Both the position numbers and the translations under genes were made by a program. The notes under the pieces were generated by a model. It did no database searches. It had not been told where the DNA came from and saw only the letters and a list, made by a program, of their open reading frames with translations. From NCBI GenBank assembly GCA_036365455.1, contig JAWQUS010000003.1, positions 5,724,001 to 5,788,000 of the forward strand: a stretch of 64,000 nucleotides of DNA, read 5' to 3'. Source of the stretch: Macrosoma leucophasiata. Its lineage: Eukaryota; Arthropoda; Insecta; Lepidoptera; Hedylidae. How positions within the stretch are numbered: the first letter of the stretch is position 1; every line of letters begins with the position of its first letter. Below are positions 30,722-41,285 of the stretch, one piece after another.

Positions 30722-30925
30722 CACACAGATGCCACCGGCCACGACGGACCGGAGGGGAGGAGCCATATGCAGGCTTTGCAAGCTCAAATGGTCATACGCG
30801 TATAATAAAAACTAGTTGCAGCCAGACTGCTCATTAGACTAAATCTAGCTGTGCGACTGAACTGACGTCCTGATTAATACCGATTTGCTCTGTTTCTTTG
30901 CTGTAAAAAGAAATCTGCCCCATCA
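30722..30925 (+). repeat. Family K repeat, copy 1
   Basis: 'taataaaaactagttgcagc', 'gactgctcattagactaaat', 'gcgactgaactgacgtcct' and 'atttgctctgt' match 55449-55650 in the same order and orientation. Family not recognised. Confidence 0.75.
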
Positions 30926-31389
30926 AGTTTACAAAAAGATAGCGTTACCTTTCAAGTGTACATTTTATTCACAAAATTGTTATTTTATTCTTGAAAACAT
31001 AAAAATAAGATAATATCGCTCGTGTTGTTTTGGACTGATGTAAACAACACAGACTGATAGATGTACCATATACAATACGCGGATCGGTCGAGCGACTGAT
31101 CCGAGTTTGTTTCCGAGAAGCCGCTGTCTCCGAGATGTTATGTGTGTGAAATTATTTATGTATTTTGTTAAAGACAAGTTGTGAGTTTCGTAATGATAGA
31201 CGATTTTTGTTGTGCGTGTGTGCGTCAATTCCCCCAAAATCAAATTCCCCCCCGCAAAAAATGACAGACTGTTTTGCATCGGTAAGAAATGCTATGGCTT
31301 CTTCCCTATGCCGCTACTACAACAAATACAAAAAATAAAAATATTAAGGGGGATGGGTGCCCATACAATAAACGAGTTTATTTTGTATT

Positions 31390-31672
31390 TTTGTATGTTA
31401 AGAAGTGGCAAACAAGCATACAGTTTACATTGATGGTAAATAATACTGTAGCCTTTAAACATCTACATGAGACTGTAGGTTTCAATGCAAAGGCGTTGCC
31501 ACTCCTGAGGTCTAAGGTATTATGCCTGTGGGCCGGAAATTATAAGGCCGTACATTACCACCTGACCGGAACACGATAGTGCTGAACACTACCATTTAGC
31601 GGCAAGTAGATTAGGTAATGCGGTCGTGCCTACGCCCGCGAGCTTCGTCACTGGAGCTCTGCCACCAGTTTA
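31390..31672 (+). repeat. Family A repeat copy
   Basis: From 'agaagtggcaaacaagcat' to 'gagctctgccaccagttt'; the second quarter is shortened and altered ('aataatactgtagcctttaa'). Open frames here are artefacts of the repeat. Confidence 0.85.
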
Positions 31673-31679
31673 AGAATTT

Positions 31680-32555
31680 GTATTGTTCAGTATTGTTGCT
31701 CAATATTGATAACAGTAAGAATGATGTCAAAATGATTTCAAAGAACTTTTTTTTGTAAGTAACAGGCCATCGGTGTCTTGTTTTTGTACAATATTGACAT
31801 AATTATAAATTATAATAAATCCTGATTCTGATTCCGAATCAAATATTTTTACTTTAAACAAATTAGCTCACCATAATTAATTTACAAGGATTTCCAAAAA
31901 CCCGGCCCTGTATTAGAGAATTACCTTAAATTTAGCATCAGTTCAATTTGACATTAGCATCAGTTCGTGAATGGGGAAATCTAGTTGGCGTAAATCGTTT
32001 GGAGTGACGCCACAGTCTTATGACAAAAGTTTTACGAAAAATTGACCGTCAATGTGGGCTATAAGGTTTTAACTCTAGTCGTAACGAATGAAATAATACA
32101 TTTGTGGAAAATGAAACCTCGATTTGAATTCGTCTTATAACGTAAAAGTATATTTTTTAATCATAAAAACGTAAAAAAGAAACAATATTACTGACAAGTT
32201 TATTTAGCGACTGAGAATATTCAAGCGCGCTTTTAAGCTACCCAGACTACGAAAGCTTTCTCTGTCCATTAACTTATTCCCAGATGTAGTAGATGCCTTG
32301 ATCCCAAATGACGGACTCATCTCACTCCGGATATTAAAATATGAGATGGACTTTTATGAGACTAATATCATTACTCCCAGCGTGTATTCATTAAATACTG
32401 AATTCATTATGGTTTAGAATTGGAAATTGTTAATTCTCAGTCAAAGCTGAGACGAGACGGTTTAAATTGGTCTTGGGACATCAAACGAAAAAAGATAACT
32501 TGCATATGACGACGTTAATTTATTTAGTTTGATCTACCTCTTAAAATATTTATGA
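31680..32555. other. Unassigned stretch
   Basis: No gene or clear repeat. 31800-31840 is an AT-rich tract ('aaattataataaatcctgat'). Confidence 0.4.
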
Positions 32556-32654
32556 CTAGCTGTGCATTTGACTTCGTTTGCGTAGAATTTAACAAAAAAG
32601 TTATTGGTATATTTTATCTTTCGTAAAAACACAAGCGAATGAATTTTAGAAACA

Positions 32655-32850
32655 ATGCTACCGAAGGGACTGTGGTAAAGTGGGTAAAGCGGCTGGACTG
32701 GTTATGTTGAGGTCGCAGGTTCAATACCTGCTGGAAGTCAAATTTTTCTATCCAAAAAAGTTATTGGCCAAAGTCGCGGTCTAAAATAAAAGTAACGTAA
32801 GTTACTCTTTATAATATCAGCTACCTGGCAGTGAAAGCCCCGTCGTAATA
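32655..32850 (+). mobile_element. SINE D-type core inserted in a family F remnant
   Basis: A weak tRNA-like core 'agtgggtaaagcggctggac' , 'ggtcgcaggttcaatacctg', then 'gaagtcaaatttttctatcc' as in SINE D. Right of it 'aaagtaacgtaagttactc' and 'atcagctacctggcagtgaa' belong to family F, and 'actagctgtgcatttgactt' at 32553 is an F-like head, so the SINE probably landed in an F copy. 'aaaaaagttattgg' flanks both sides (about 32594 and 32755), a plausible target duplication. Confidence 0.6.
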
Positions 32851-32929
32851 CTTAAATGGCGAGGTGATATGCCAAAGAACATTTTACCGCTAGAAACCGA
32901 ATGTCGAATACGAATGTGTTTTTACTGGT

Positions 32930-33105
32930 GGTAGAGCTCCAGTGACGGAGCTCGCGGGCGTAGGCACCATACCATCTAATATACTTGCCGCTAAATGGTA
33001 GTGTTCAGCACTATCATATTTCGGTCAGGTGGTAATGTACGGCCCTGTAATATCCGGCACAGAGGCATAACGCCTTAGGCCTCAGGAGTGGTAACGCTAG
33101 ATGCG
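32930..33105 (-). repeat. Family A copy, left part
   Basis: 'actggtggtagagctccag' to 'ggcctcaggagtggtaacg', then broken. Its remaining sequence reappears rearranged at 33396-33485 after an RTE fragment. Confidence 0.8.
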
Positions 33106-33181
33106 TGCTAGATGCGCTAGAGACGATGATTTAGACAGTGGCGGTAATTTTATCGCGAGACACTGTTGTTAACCCTCGTCA

Positions 33182-33395
33182 TTGTATTTACTACTAAATA
33201 TTGGAATGGTTGTTTTGGAAACCATTATAAGCAAATTGGACTGGAAAAACTGCGGGTTGAACATAAATGGAAAATACTTAACCCATCTGAGATTCGCAGA
33301 TGACTTAGTATTACTATCAGAAACGAGCAGTAGATTACAATACATGCTAGATACTCTTCATACCAGCAGCGCAAAAGTCGGACTGGAAATCTCTG
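33182..33395 (+). pseudogene. RTE reverse-transcriptase fragment (motif C region)
   Basis: Encodes ISKLDWKNCGLNINGKYL, THLRFADDLVLLSETSS and LHTSSAKVGLEIS, equivalent to 29280-29450 of the large RTE but distinct in sequence, so from a different RTE lineage. The catalytic double Asp is intact. It is an internal LINE piece without endonuclease or carboxy end, sandwiched between segments of a family A repeat that lie in both orientations (33396-33438 plus, 33451-33485 minus). Confidence 0.85.
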
Positions 33396-33485
33396 CAGTG
33401 ATAACTGCAGCCTATAGACATCTACACAAAACGAAAGGTTAGGGAACTAAGTGATAACTTAATATGTGAGCTGCATGCTTGTTTG
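33396..33485. repeat. Two short family A segments in opposite orientation
   Basis: 'actgcagcctatagacatct' (plus sense, 33404) followed by 'gtgagctgcatgcttgtttg' (minus sense, ending near 33485). They indicate rearrangement at the RTE fragment's right border. Confidence 0.65.
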
Positions 33486-33667
33486 ACTCAAACTCAAAAA
33501 TTTATTTAATCACTTGGAAATAATAGAATTTGCTTGTGATAGATCAAAATTACAAAATATAAAATTAAGGCGAATAACAACTGATACGTTTAAGTAAATA
33601 AATAATGGTGCAAAAATGCTTAATAATAAAATAGGTATCAATAGAATGTTCCATACTCCTCGTTCGT

Positions 33668-33858
33668 TACATTCTACTTATATTATAAATGCGAAAGTTT
33701 GTGAGTATGGATGTTTGTTATACTTTCACGAAAAAACCACTGGACAGATTTGGATGAAACCTACAGTAATATAGGTTATACATTGGAATAAACTATAGAC
33801 TACAATTTGTAATTATTAAAAGTACACGCCGGCGAAGTCGCGGGCAAAACCTAGTAAA
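33668..33858 (+). repeat. Retroelement tail
   Basis: 'tattataaatgcgaaagttt', 'ggacagatttggatgaaacc' and 'cgccggcgaagtcgcgggca' form the usual sequence of a SINE/LINE tail of moths; ends at 'aaaacctagtaaaa'. Confidence 0.65.
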
Positions 33859-34183
33859 AAAAACCTTCGATTTCAAGATCCCATCTTATATCTTACCCTC
33901 GATTCCTTCGGCGCCCGTTCTCAGTGAAACGTTTGATAAATGTTTACACGTTAGTTTTGCAAAACTGAGCGGAACGGGATACGGGTGTAATAGTTGGCAA
34001 TATTAATCATGTCTCTTGTGAGATAGAATATTTTTCATATAAAAAGAATGGCAATACTTGGTCGGTTTTTGGGTCAAAAGAGTTGCCGTGACCCGACACG
34101 TCTCATATACTTGAATTGATAACAGAAGAATCAATTTTTCTTTGAATAAATAATTCTTCTACCTACCGTCTTTACGCAGCACT

Positions 34184-34374
34184 TATCTATAATATAAAAA
34201 TAAGTCGGGTTTTCCTTCCTGACGCTATAACTCCAGAACGCACGAACCGATTTCCACGGTTTTGCATTCGTTGGAAAGGTCTCGGGCTCCGCAAGGTTTA
34301 TAGCGAAGAAAATTCAGGAAAATATTAATAAAATGACATCCACGCGGGCGAAGCTGCGGGCAACAGCTAGTATT
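34184..34374 (+). repeat. Retroelement tail, second type
   Basis: 'ttccttcctgacgctataac', 'cacgaaccgatttccacgg', 'cattcgttggaaaggtctc' and the end 'cacgcgggcgaagctgcggg' 'caacagctagta' are typical of lepidopteran LINE 3-prime ends. Confidence 0.7.
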
Positions 34375-34470
34375 TCATAAAAAAGGCAATCAATCATACA
34401 ATTTACATGATGATACGTGCAGCCTTTAAACATCTATGTACCTAGTAGTACCTGCTTATATCAAAATTAG
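34372..34470 (+). repeat. Family A fragment, diverged
   Basis: 'aaaaaaggcaatcaatcata', 'caatttacatgatgatacgt' and 'gcagcctttaaacatcta' echo the beginning of family A. Confidence 0.5.
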
Positions 34471-34576
34471 AGTACTCCTCTATATTGATGTGTTGGCATT
34501 AGGTACTAAGGGTTCTTATTTAGTTGATTTTTTGTACATGAAGTTAACTTTTCCGCGAATTAGATTAGTAATGTAA

Positions 34577-34870
34577 TACAAATTCGCATGAAAGGACAAA
34601 CAGGACAATAAAACTGAATGGAGGATAAAGCCGTCACTACACAAATGAAAGTTAATTTGTTCATCACTTGAGATGTAAAACGCAGGCGAATCTTACTATC
34701 GTCAAGAAAATGGTCGGCCGTTTCACAACACAAAGTAATTCAATGATCTCGACTGACTGTAATTTGTTTAAGGAATTTCGCTGCCTGGATGTTCGGTATT
34801 CTCATTTTGTTGATTTAGGAAAACCTAAAAATTCTTATTCAGACACGTCTCGGGATGTCTTGGGTTTGGA
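34577..34870 (+). repeat. Family J repeat, copy 1
   Basis: Near identical to 35302-35595: 'tacaaattcgca.gaaagg', 'aaagccgtcactacacaaat', 'gaaaatggtcggccgtttca' and so on, with identity falling off after 'cagacacgt'. Copy 3 (36444-37060) is diverged. Frames of 73-135 codons in copies 1 and 2 start at the same ATG (MRCKTQANLTIVKKMV) but split after 60 codons and match nothing I know. Confidence 0.85.
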
Positions 34871-35122
34871 AATAACGCAAAATCTGTAAATTTCACGAGC
34901 GATTCATTGCTTTCTAGGCAAAGTTTCTTTATTATACGAGTATCTCATTTTTTGTCTTTTGTTTTTGTACTATTTAATTAAATAAGTAAGTAGCAACCGC
35001 TAGCAAAATACATATCAAACTAGTTAGAGTTTATAGACTGAAAAAAGCACAGTCCCAACACTTCGTAAATTTTAAATACTCTGTCAAATATAAATGTAAA
35101 AAATAAAATGCTAGTAGTTTGG

Positions 35123-35278
35123 TAATGTGCCCGGCGATGTCAACAGGCTCGCCACCTGTTACATGGGCCAAAACGTAACCGGCGAATCGTGGGTGTTTGC
35201 ATGTATGCTTGAATGCATGCATTTACCTCTGCCTACCCCTTCGGGGATTACAGGCGTGAAGTTACGTTTTTTTTTCTT
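35123..35278 (+). mobile_element. SINE B, 5-prime-truncated copy
   Basis: 'taatgtgcccggcgatgtca' to 'gtgaagttacgttttttttt'. It lies in the spacer between J copies 1 and 2, whose left flanks differ, so it inserted after or during the duplication. Confidence 0.85.
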
Positions 35279-35301
35279 TTTTTTTTCGATTTACAATGCG
35301 A

Positions 35302-35595
35302 TACAAATTCGCAGGAAAGGACAAACAGGACAATAAAACTGAATGGAGGATAAAGCCGTCACTACACAAATGAAAGTTAATTTGTTCATCACTTGAGATG
35401 TAAAACGCAGGCGAATCTTACTATCGTCAAGAAAATGGTCGGCCGTTTCACAACACAAAGTAATTCAATGATCTCGACTGACTGTAATTTGTTTAAGGAA
35501 TTTCGCTGCCTGGATGTTCGGTATTCTCATTTTGTTGATTTAGGAAAACCTAAAAATTCTTATTCAGACACGTTTTGGGATCTCTTGGGCTTAGC
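35302..35595 (+). repeat. Family J repeat, copy 2
   Basis: Direct repeat of copy 1, 725 bp downstream. The unit continues into a 135-codon frame ending at 35800 that has no recognised motif. Confidence 0.85.
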
Positions 35596-35953
35596 AAGGA
35601 CGACAATCAGTACATTTCAAGAGAAATTCATCATTAGTAAGTGTTTTTTTAAATTTCGTTCTACTATTATTATTTACTTTTGTATTTATTCAATAACTAT
35701 CGCTAATAATATTCTTTCAAAGTGGCCAAAATTTACGGTAGACATGGAGTTTCTTAATATTTTAAAACTCACTGTCGATTATTCATCTCAGAAAAGCTAG
35801 TTAATGACTAGCTACAATAATAACAACCAATTCAGAAGTCAACAATTTCTTGAATAAGACAAACTATGCAGTACTATTCGCTTTTTAAACGACAAACGAC
35901 GATAACTTTATCCTACATTCCTTCATCCTTTATCCTACTTTTTCCTTTATCAT

Positions 35954-36243
35954 TTATTACTGGTGGTAGAGCTCCAGTGACGGAGCTCGCGGGCGTAGGC
36001 ACCACCGCATTACCTAATATACTTGCCGCTAAATGGTAGTGTTCAGCACTATCGTGTTCCGGTCAGGTAATGTACGGCCCTGTAATTTCCGGCACAGAGG
36101 CATAACACCTTAGGCCTCAGGAGTGGTAACGCATCTGCATTTTGATCTTGGTCTCTGTGTGGATGTCTATAGGCTGCAGTCATCACTTAACATCAATGTG
36201 AACTGCATGCTTGTTTGCCACTTCCATTACATAAAAAAAGAAA
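35954..36243 (-). repeat. Family A repeat, full length and well preserved
   Basis: From 'tactggtggtagagctccag' to 'ccacttccattacataaaaa' plus an A-rich tail (36234-36250). A good reference copy for the family; only a 4-base deletion in 'ggtcaggtaatg'. Confidence 0.9.
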
Positions 36244-36261
36244 AAAAAAATAGTTTTATTA

Positions 36262-36447
36262 TCCGCTAGCTGTGCCCGCGACTTCGTCGGCGTGAGAATT
36301 TATGATTGATCAGTATCTACCTGGACGAAGTTGTAAGCGCAGTTAGTATAAAAGTAGCCTAAGTTACTTCTAATTACATTAGCTATCTGCCAGTGAAAAT
36401 TCCGTCAAAATCGGTCCAGCCGTTCCCGAAATTAGTCGGGACAAACA
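36262..36447 (+). repeat. Family F repeat, 3-prime-shortened
   Basis: 'gctagctgtgcccgcgactt', 'gtataaaagtagcctaagtt', 'cgtcaaaatcggtccagccg', 'gggacaaacag', where it changes into family J sequence ('tcggccgtttcacaac'). Confidence 0.85.
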
Positions 36448-37060
36448 GTCGGCCGTTTCACAACTCAATGTATGCGCTTACGCTCCGGACACATTCCGTT
36501 AAATGCGTTCGGGCACCTAATGAAGATCGTCGAATCGCCAAATTGTACAACCTGTAACGTAAGAGAAGATGTGCACCACACCACGCTTTAGTGGAATGTG
36601 TACGGATCGAGACTGAGCGATAGAATCAGAGTCGGCTGTGATTTTGAGAGATGTTGGGGTTTGTAATGCGATCCTATCTAGACCTACCTCTAAATTAGCG
36701 ATAAAAATATATTATCTTGTTTTAAAGTTACTAAACATTAGAAACTAAGTATTTGTGTAACTAATGAGGCTGACATAATCGCTCAGCGCTCAAAGCCTCT
36801 TCCAAAAATAAAGAGAAAAAAAAAAAAAAAACAACTCAATGTAATTCAATGACCGCTGCCTGGGTCTAAGAGGAATGCGTTAGAATTCTCTAACCTGGGC
36901 GTCTGTAATTTCATTTTGTTGATTTGAGAAAATCTAAGAATTCTTCTTCAAACTCGTTTGGGATCGCTTGGGTTTGACAAAACCGAAAAATTCGATTTAA
37001 AAAGGAAATTTCATGAGCAATTCATTGCTCGTAGGCATTGTTTCTATATTACATTTCTCT
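36444..37060 (+). repeat. Family J repeat, copy 3, interrupted by a LINE insert
   Basis: Left piece 36444-36472 ('tcggccgtttcacaactc'), right piece 36831-37060 ('gtaattcaatga', 'attttgttgatttgagaaaa', 'gagcaattcattgct'). The interruption is a retrotransposed insert with its own target duplication. Confidence 0.8.
36473..36830 (+). mobile_element. 5-prime-truncated LINE insert with poly(A) and 13-bp target duplication
   Basis: Flanked by 'acaactcaatgta' at 36460-36472 and 36831-36843, ending in a run of about 17 A after 'aataaagag' (an AATAAA signal). Its first 150 bp read RLRSGHIPLNAFGHLMKI, then CTTCNVREDVHHT, close to the Cys-rich tail after RNase H in Jockey/CR1-like LINE proteins (typical G..P.N...... 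and C..C.....H). After a frameshift comes ERIRVGCDFERCW. This is a textbook target-primed insertion; clade assignment is inference. Confidence 0.88.
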
Positions 37061-37384
37061 TTTTGTGTTAATTCATGTTATACTAATTCAATAAATACGA
37101 ATGATTTCACTACACATTGATAATTAAGAACGAACACGACATCGTATTTGTTGTCAAACTGACAAAAAATTTAAAAGTATCTCGAGAGCGCAACTTATAA
37201 ATTCTGTTAATAATCACTCGGTTTTCTGTTGATAATTCTATACAAATTGTATCTTGTTAATTTTAACTTTTGTCAGGTTAAATACCTACGTAGAAAAACT
37301 TATACTAGGCACACAGGAAAAACGCAGAGTTAGCGCTATTATTTCACTGAAAGTTTTCGATAACTGATATTTTTTTTAACTTAC

Positions 37385-37438
37385 CTTGGTAGTTCTTCGG
37401 CTCTCGTATCATTCTCGTAGCGGTCTATTAATAAGCGA
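37385..37438 (-). other. Possible 54-bp microexon (18 codons)
   Basis: On the minus strand a pyrimidine-rich tract (ttctcttcg then ten T) ends in AG at 37440-37439, followed by 54 bp and then GTAAGT at 37384-37379, a consensus donor. Only one of the three frames is open through the segment, reading RLLIDRYENDTRAEELP. The length is a multiple of three, so it could be skipped without shifting a frame. No neighbouring exon is identified and the protein is not recognised, so it may be chance. Confidence 0.3.
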
Positions 37439-39234
37439 CTAAAAAAAAACGAAGAGAATAACAGCACTGATCAATTAAAATATGGGTTTGATACAATCAT
37501 GGTTTTACGTTTGTTTACAAACGATGTGAAGTATAGTCGATTATGACATACCTAATGTGTGTATTGAACAATACTATTATACTACATCATGCTAAAATTT
37601 TACAGTTGTCTGAGAAGGGAATCTACTGAGTAGATGTGTATGTACCAAAAAGAGATGTTAGAATAATTACTAACTTAGTTGCAAGTAAATTAAAGATAAA
37701 ACAACGCATAATATTTTAGAAATCCAATCAAAATTAAAGTAGCGTCTATTTTAATTTATTGTTTGCAAGTTTTTAATCAAATCTGCTTTCAGTTTCAATT
37801 GTAGTTCACAATGCAACAGATTTTACTACGGACCGTGTACAAATAAATTCTATTTGTACATTCAAATTCCGACAGAATAATTTATTAAGGCTGCAAACAA
37901 ACGTAAACTAAAGACCGCAAATAGTTGCAATTTAATTTACTTGCATCTAAATGTAAATGTAGGAACAATTTGGAGTGATGTACGCTACTATCTTCCACGT
38001 GGTATCTACGAGGCCGTGAAGTATTGCTACCAAGTGTTCAGGATGTTGACGAAACTGAAACTAATCGATGTTTTAAGGAAAAATTGTGTCGTATCGTATA
38101 CTAACTATACCTAAGAATGTTTATCTGTAAAAGGTTTATATAAAACCTTCAATCTAGCAAATATTATCGATGTAGAATCTGCGAAGTTTCAAAAACAGCG
38201 TCCTTTCGACGGAATAAATTAAATAACATCGCTCGCCGCTTGACGAAGCGATGTGGTAAAGATAACACGGTTTAGATTTAAGGTTATATCAAGGGATTCG
38301 TTTCTCCAAATTGGGGAGATTTGATGGTATATACTTATCGCTTGGGATATGAGAATGTTGAATTCTCGTTATAATTAAATTTATGAACGATGCTTTGACT
38401 TTGTGTTTCAATTCAGCTGAATTAAAGTCAACAAAGAAGAGGTCACGGCATTTTTATGTAGATTGAAAAAAAAGTTTCGTGTCTAAATCAACATCATGTT
38501 TAACAATTATTGTATTTGCAATAGTTCTTTTAGTTTTCTTAAATTAGCAGTATACGATACGATTATGACGAAATATTACATGGATCTGAGGGTCTACTGT
38601 ATTCATGCTTATTTCAAAGTCTGTAGCTTACTTTCGGACTGCGCAGTGAGACCTGGGAAATATACCAACTTGTTAGTAATATAAGGGCTAGCACTACATG
38701 TTAGGGTATTTCATAGGTGTGGTTAGAGAAAAGGCAACCTAATTTTGTTGAGTGGATTACTTTGCTAGAGGAAGGTGGAATGGTTTGGCACATAATACTC
38801 GTAATATAGGTAGATAAGTATCATGTAGAGAAAACAGTCCAGATAATAGATAGTATATATCATGTTTTCTTTTTATCGAAGTTACGAATCGCTATAATAA
38901 AATCAATATATAACAAATATTGATAATACGTATAAGAAAAGCAATATACTTTTCTCATTCTGCAATGATGAATATATAAATATTTCTCGAAGAAGCATTC
39001 GTAGCACCATTCGTTGGGATAATTAAAGTTAATCACCGTTTAGGCCATTAAATGCCAATTGCCGAGCGTTTCCTCATTTGGAAAGCCATTGATCTCTGTA
39101 AGATGCTGTGTGGTGATTAACAACATTCTGACAGAGACGCTAGACTACGGAGAATATATTATGGAGAGACCAAACAGGTCATCGCTTTCTTCTAGCTTAG
39201 ATTGGTGTTAAATATTATTAATGCGTTTAACTGG

Positions 39235-39490
39235 TGGCAGTAACGAAGTTCAAGTGCCGGAGTTATAGGAGCGGACGCAACACCGCATTAACTAATTTGT
39301 CTGCTGACAAATGGTAGTATTCAGCACTACCGTGTTCCGTTTCGATATTGATATATAACTGAGTAAACAACTGAGGCCTTTAGTGGTAAGGCATCTGCAT
39401 TTTGCCGTTCAATTTTTGTGTCTATAAACTGCAGGATAAACTTACCAATCATGTGAAGTGTATGCTTTTTTCTCCATCCATGCACCAACA
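39235..39490 (-). repeat. Family A repeat, old copy
   Basis: 'actggtggcagtaacgaagt', 'gacaaatggtagtattcagc', 'gtggtaaggcatctgcattt' and 'tgtgaagtgtatgctttttt' follow the family order with many changes. Confidence 0.65.
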
Positions 39491-40354
39491 TTACGTAACA
39501 GAGACATAATTATTTAATATTGGCTGAAGAATTATGTTTGCAATGACGCCTTCATGAATAATTGACTATAACGATTGTTGGACTATAATTTAATACGAAG
39601 CTAAAGGATGTTAATAGCGAGAAATAAAATTCACAACCATAACTAAAACAACCGAATTGCTTTCAATATCGGGTGACGTTATTCATTTAACGATGAACGA
39701 TAACCTGTATAATAGGCTATAAAACTCACATTACGTAAATATTAGTGCTGAACGCGACTTCGCATAGCTTCTTTTAAGCCTTATTGCTTATATTCTTCTA
39801 TACTCTGTAATATAATAACAATATATCACTTACTGTAAACCGGTCGGAGGGGTTACTTACGTTAATATTTGTACGCGGAATACGTGTTTTTTCTTGCCAA
39901 GTTTCGGTGGTTAGGAAAATTGAGAAAAAATAAATGTTATTTGCAACGTGAACCATAACATTTGATCAGAATTCTGAAACGCATGTTTAACTTACCGCGT
40001 AGTTTAGTGTTTCATAATCAATAGCTGTATAACATGTTTATGCGAGTAAACTAAGTTGTCCTAGAGTTTTAGTGGTAATTGGAGCGGCGTAGATACCATG
40101 AAAGATCTTGAAATCTTAGTTGGTAAGTAGGTAATCGTAAACAACCAAATCTATCATTGAAACTAGCACCTTCGGGGTAAGAAAAATCTGAAACTGGAGC
40201 AGACGATGACGATTAATGGTTGCTTGTTATAAAACTGTAATTGCTTATTTCTAAATCCAAAGCTGTGTTCCTTTACGTTAGAGTACCAAACAATATCGCG
40301 CAAACAAGACGAGATAACTTGGTTGTGGCAGTTATTCTCATTATTCTGAGATCA

Positions 40355-40705
40355 GGTCGAATAACATGAATTTATTACTGACATCAGTCATATCCGGCAC
40401 ATTGCCGTGGCTACACTGAAATATAATCGCTGACGACGAAATAAGAAAATATTGATGAATACAAGTACAATCAATCACAGCAAGGGACAGTGCGTGTCGA
40501 GTTCCACATCAATACATCAAATGAGGCATCAGCTCGTTAATCATGGGCCCGATGATTTGAATGTCCCTCAATTTATACAAGAGAGCAATTAAAAACATCT
40601 GTCCATAAACAATGGTGTTTGAAAATCGTTATTTTATCGCATATTTCACTTGTCAAGAACATTTGTCGAGATTTTATTTCATTCGCCTCTGTACTGTTTT
40701 GTAAG
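40355..40705 (+). repeat. Local direct repeat, copy 1
   Basis: Shares with 40929-41285 the blocks 'tcgaataacatga', 'aaataagaaaatattgatga', 'gtcgagttccacatcaatac', 'atcaaatgaggcat', 'agctcgttaatcatgggccc', 'acaatggtgttt' and 'tatttcacttgtcaag'. Conserved blocks alternate with diverged ones. The repeat is not seen elsewhere in the window, so it is a local duplication. Confidence 0.85.
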
Positions 40706-40928
40706 GGATATTCTTTAAAATTATTTGTTACATTTTTCATGTTCAGTTATTTGCCAGAGTTTAAATTTTTTTTCGATTGGTCCTAGGGTTTTAGTTATTG
40801 CTGATTTTAATTTTACAGATTAATTTTAAGAAAGATTTTTGGATATCATGAATGTGTGAATATAAAATATAGAACATACCTAATTGTAGCAGTTGATCTT
40901 CTTTTACTGGGATGAGACTCATTTACTG

Positions 40929-41285
40929 TTCGAATAACATGAGTTTATTACTTGATCAATCATATCAGGTGCATAACCATGGCTGCGTTGGAATATAATT
41001 GCTGATAATGAAATAAGAAAATATTGATGAATACAAGTAGATACAATTAATCACAGCAAAGGACGGTGCGGTGTCGAGTTCCACATCAATACATCAAATG
41101 AGGCATAAGCTCGTTAATCATGGGCCCGATGATCTAAGTGACCCTCGATTTATTCAAGCCGCAATTCAAAACATCTGACTACAAACAATGGTGTTTAAAT
41201 ATCGTTATTCTATCGCATATTTCACTTGTCAAGAGCATTTCACCAATTTTTATATTTTCAATCGCCGTTGGACTGTTGTGCAAAA
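40929..41285 (+). repeat. Local direct repeat, copy 2
   Basis: See copy 1; distance between equivalent points is about 575 bp. An 81-codon frame (41138-41383) overlaps its right half but the frame is not kept in copy 1. Confidence 0.85.

Noticed and set aside
37993..38110. Coding exon reading WYLRGREVLLPSVQDVDE
   Set aside because: Two overlapping frames are both open and neither shows a known motif or convincing splice sites; kept only as a remark in the repeat-poor interval.
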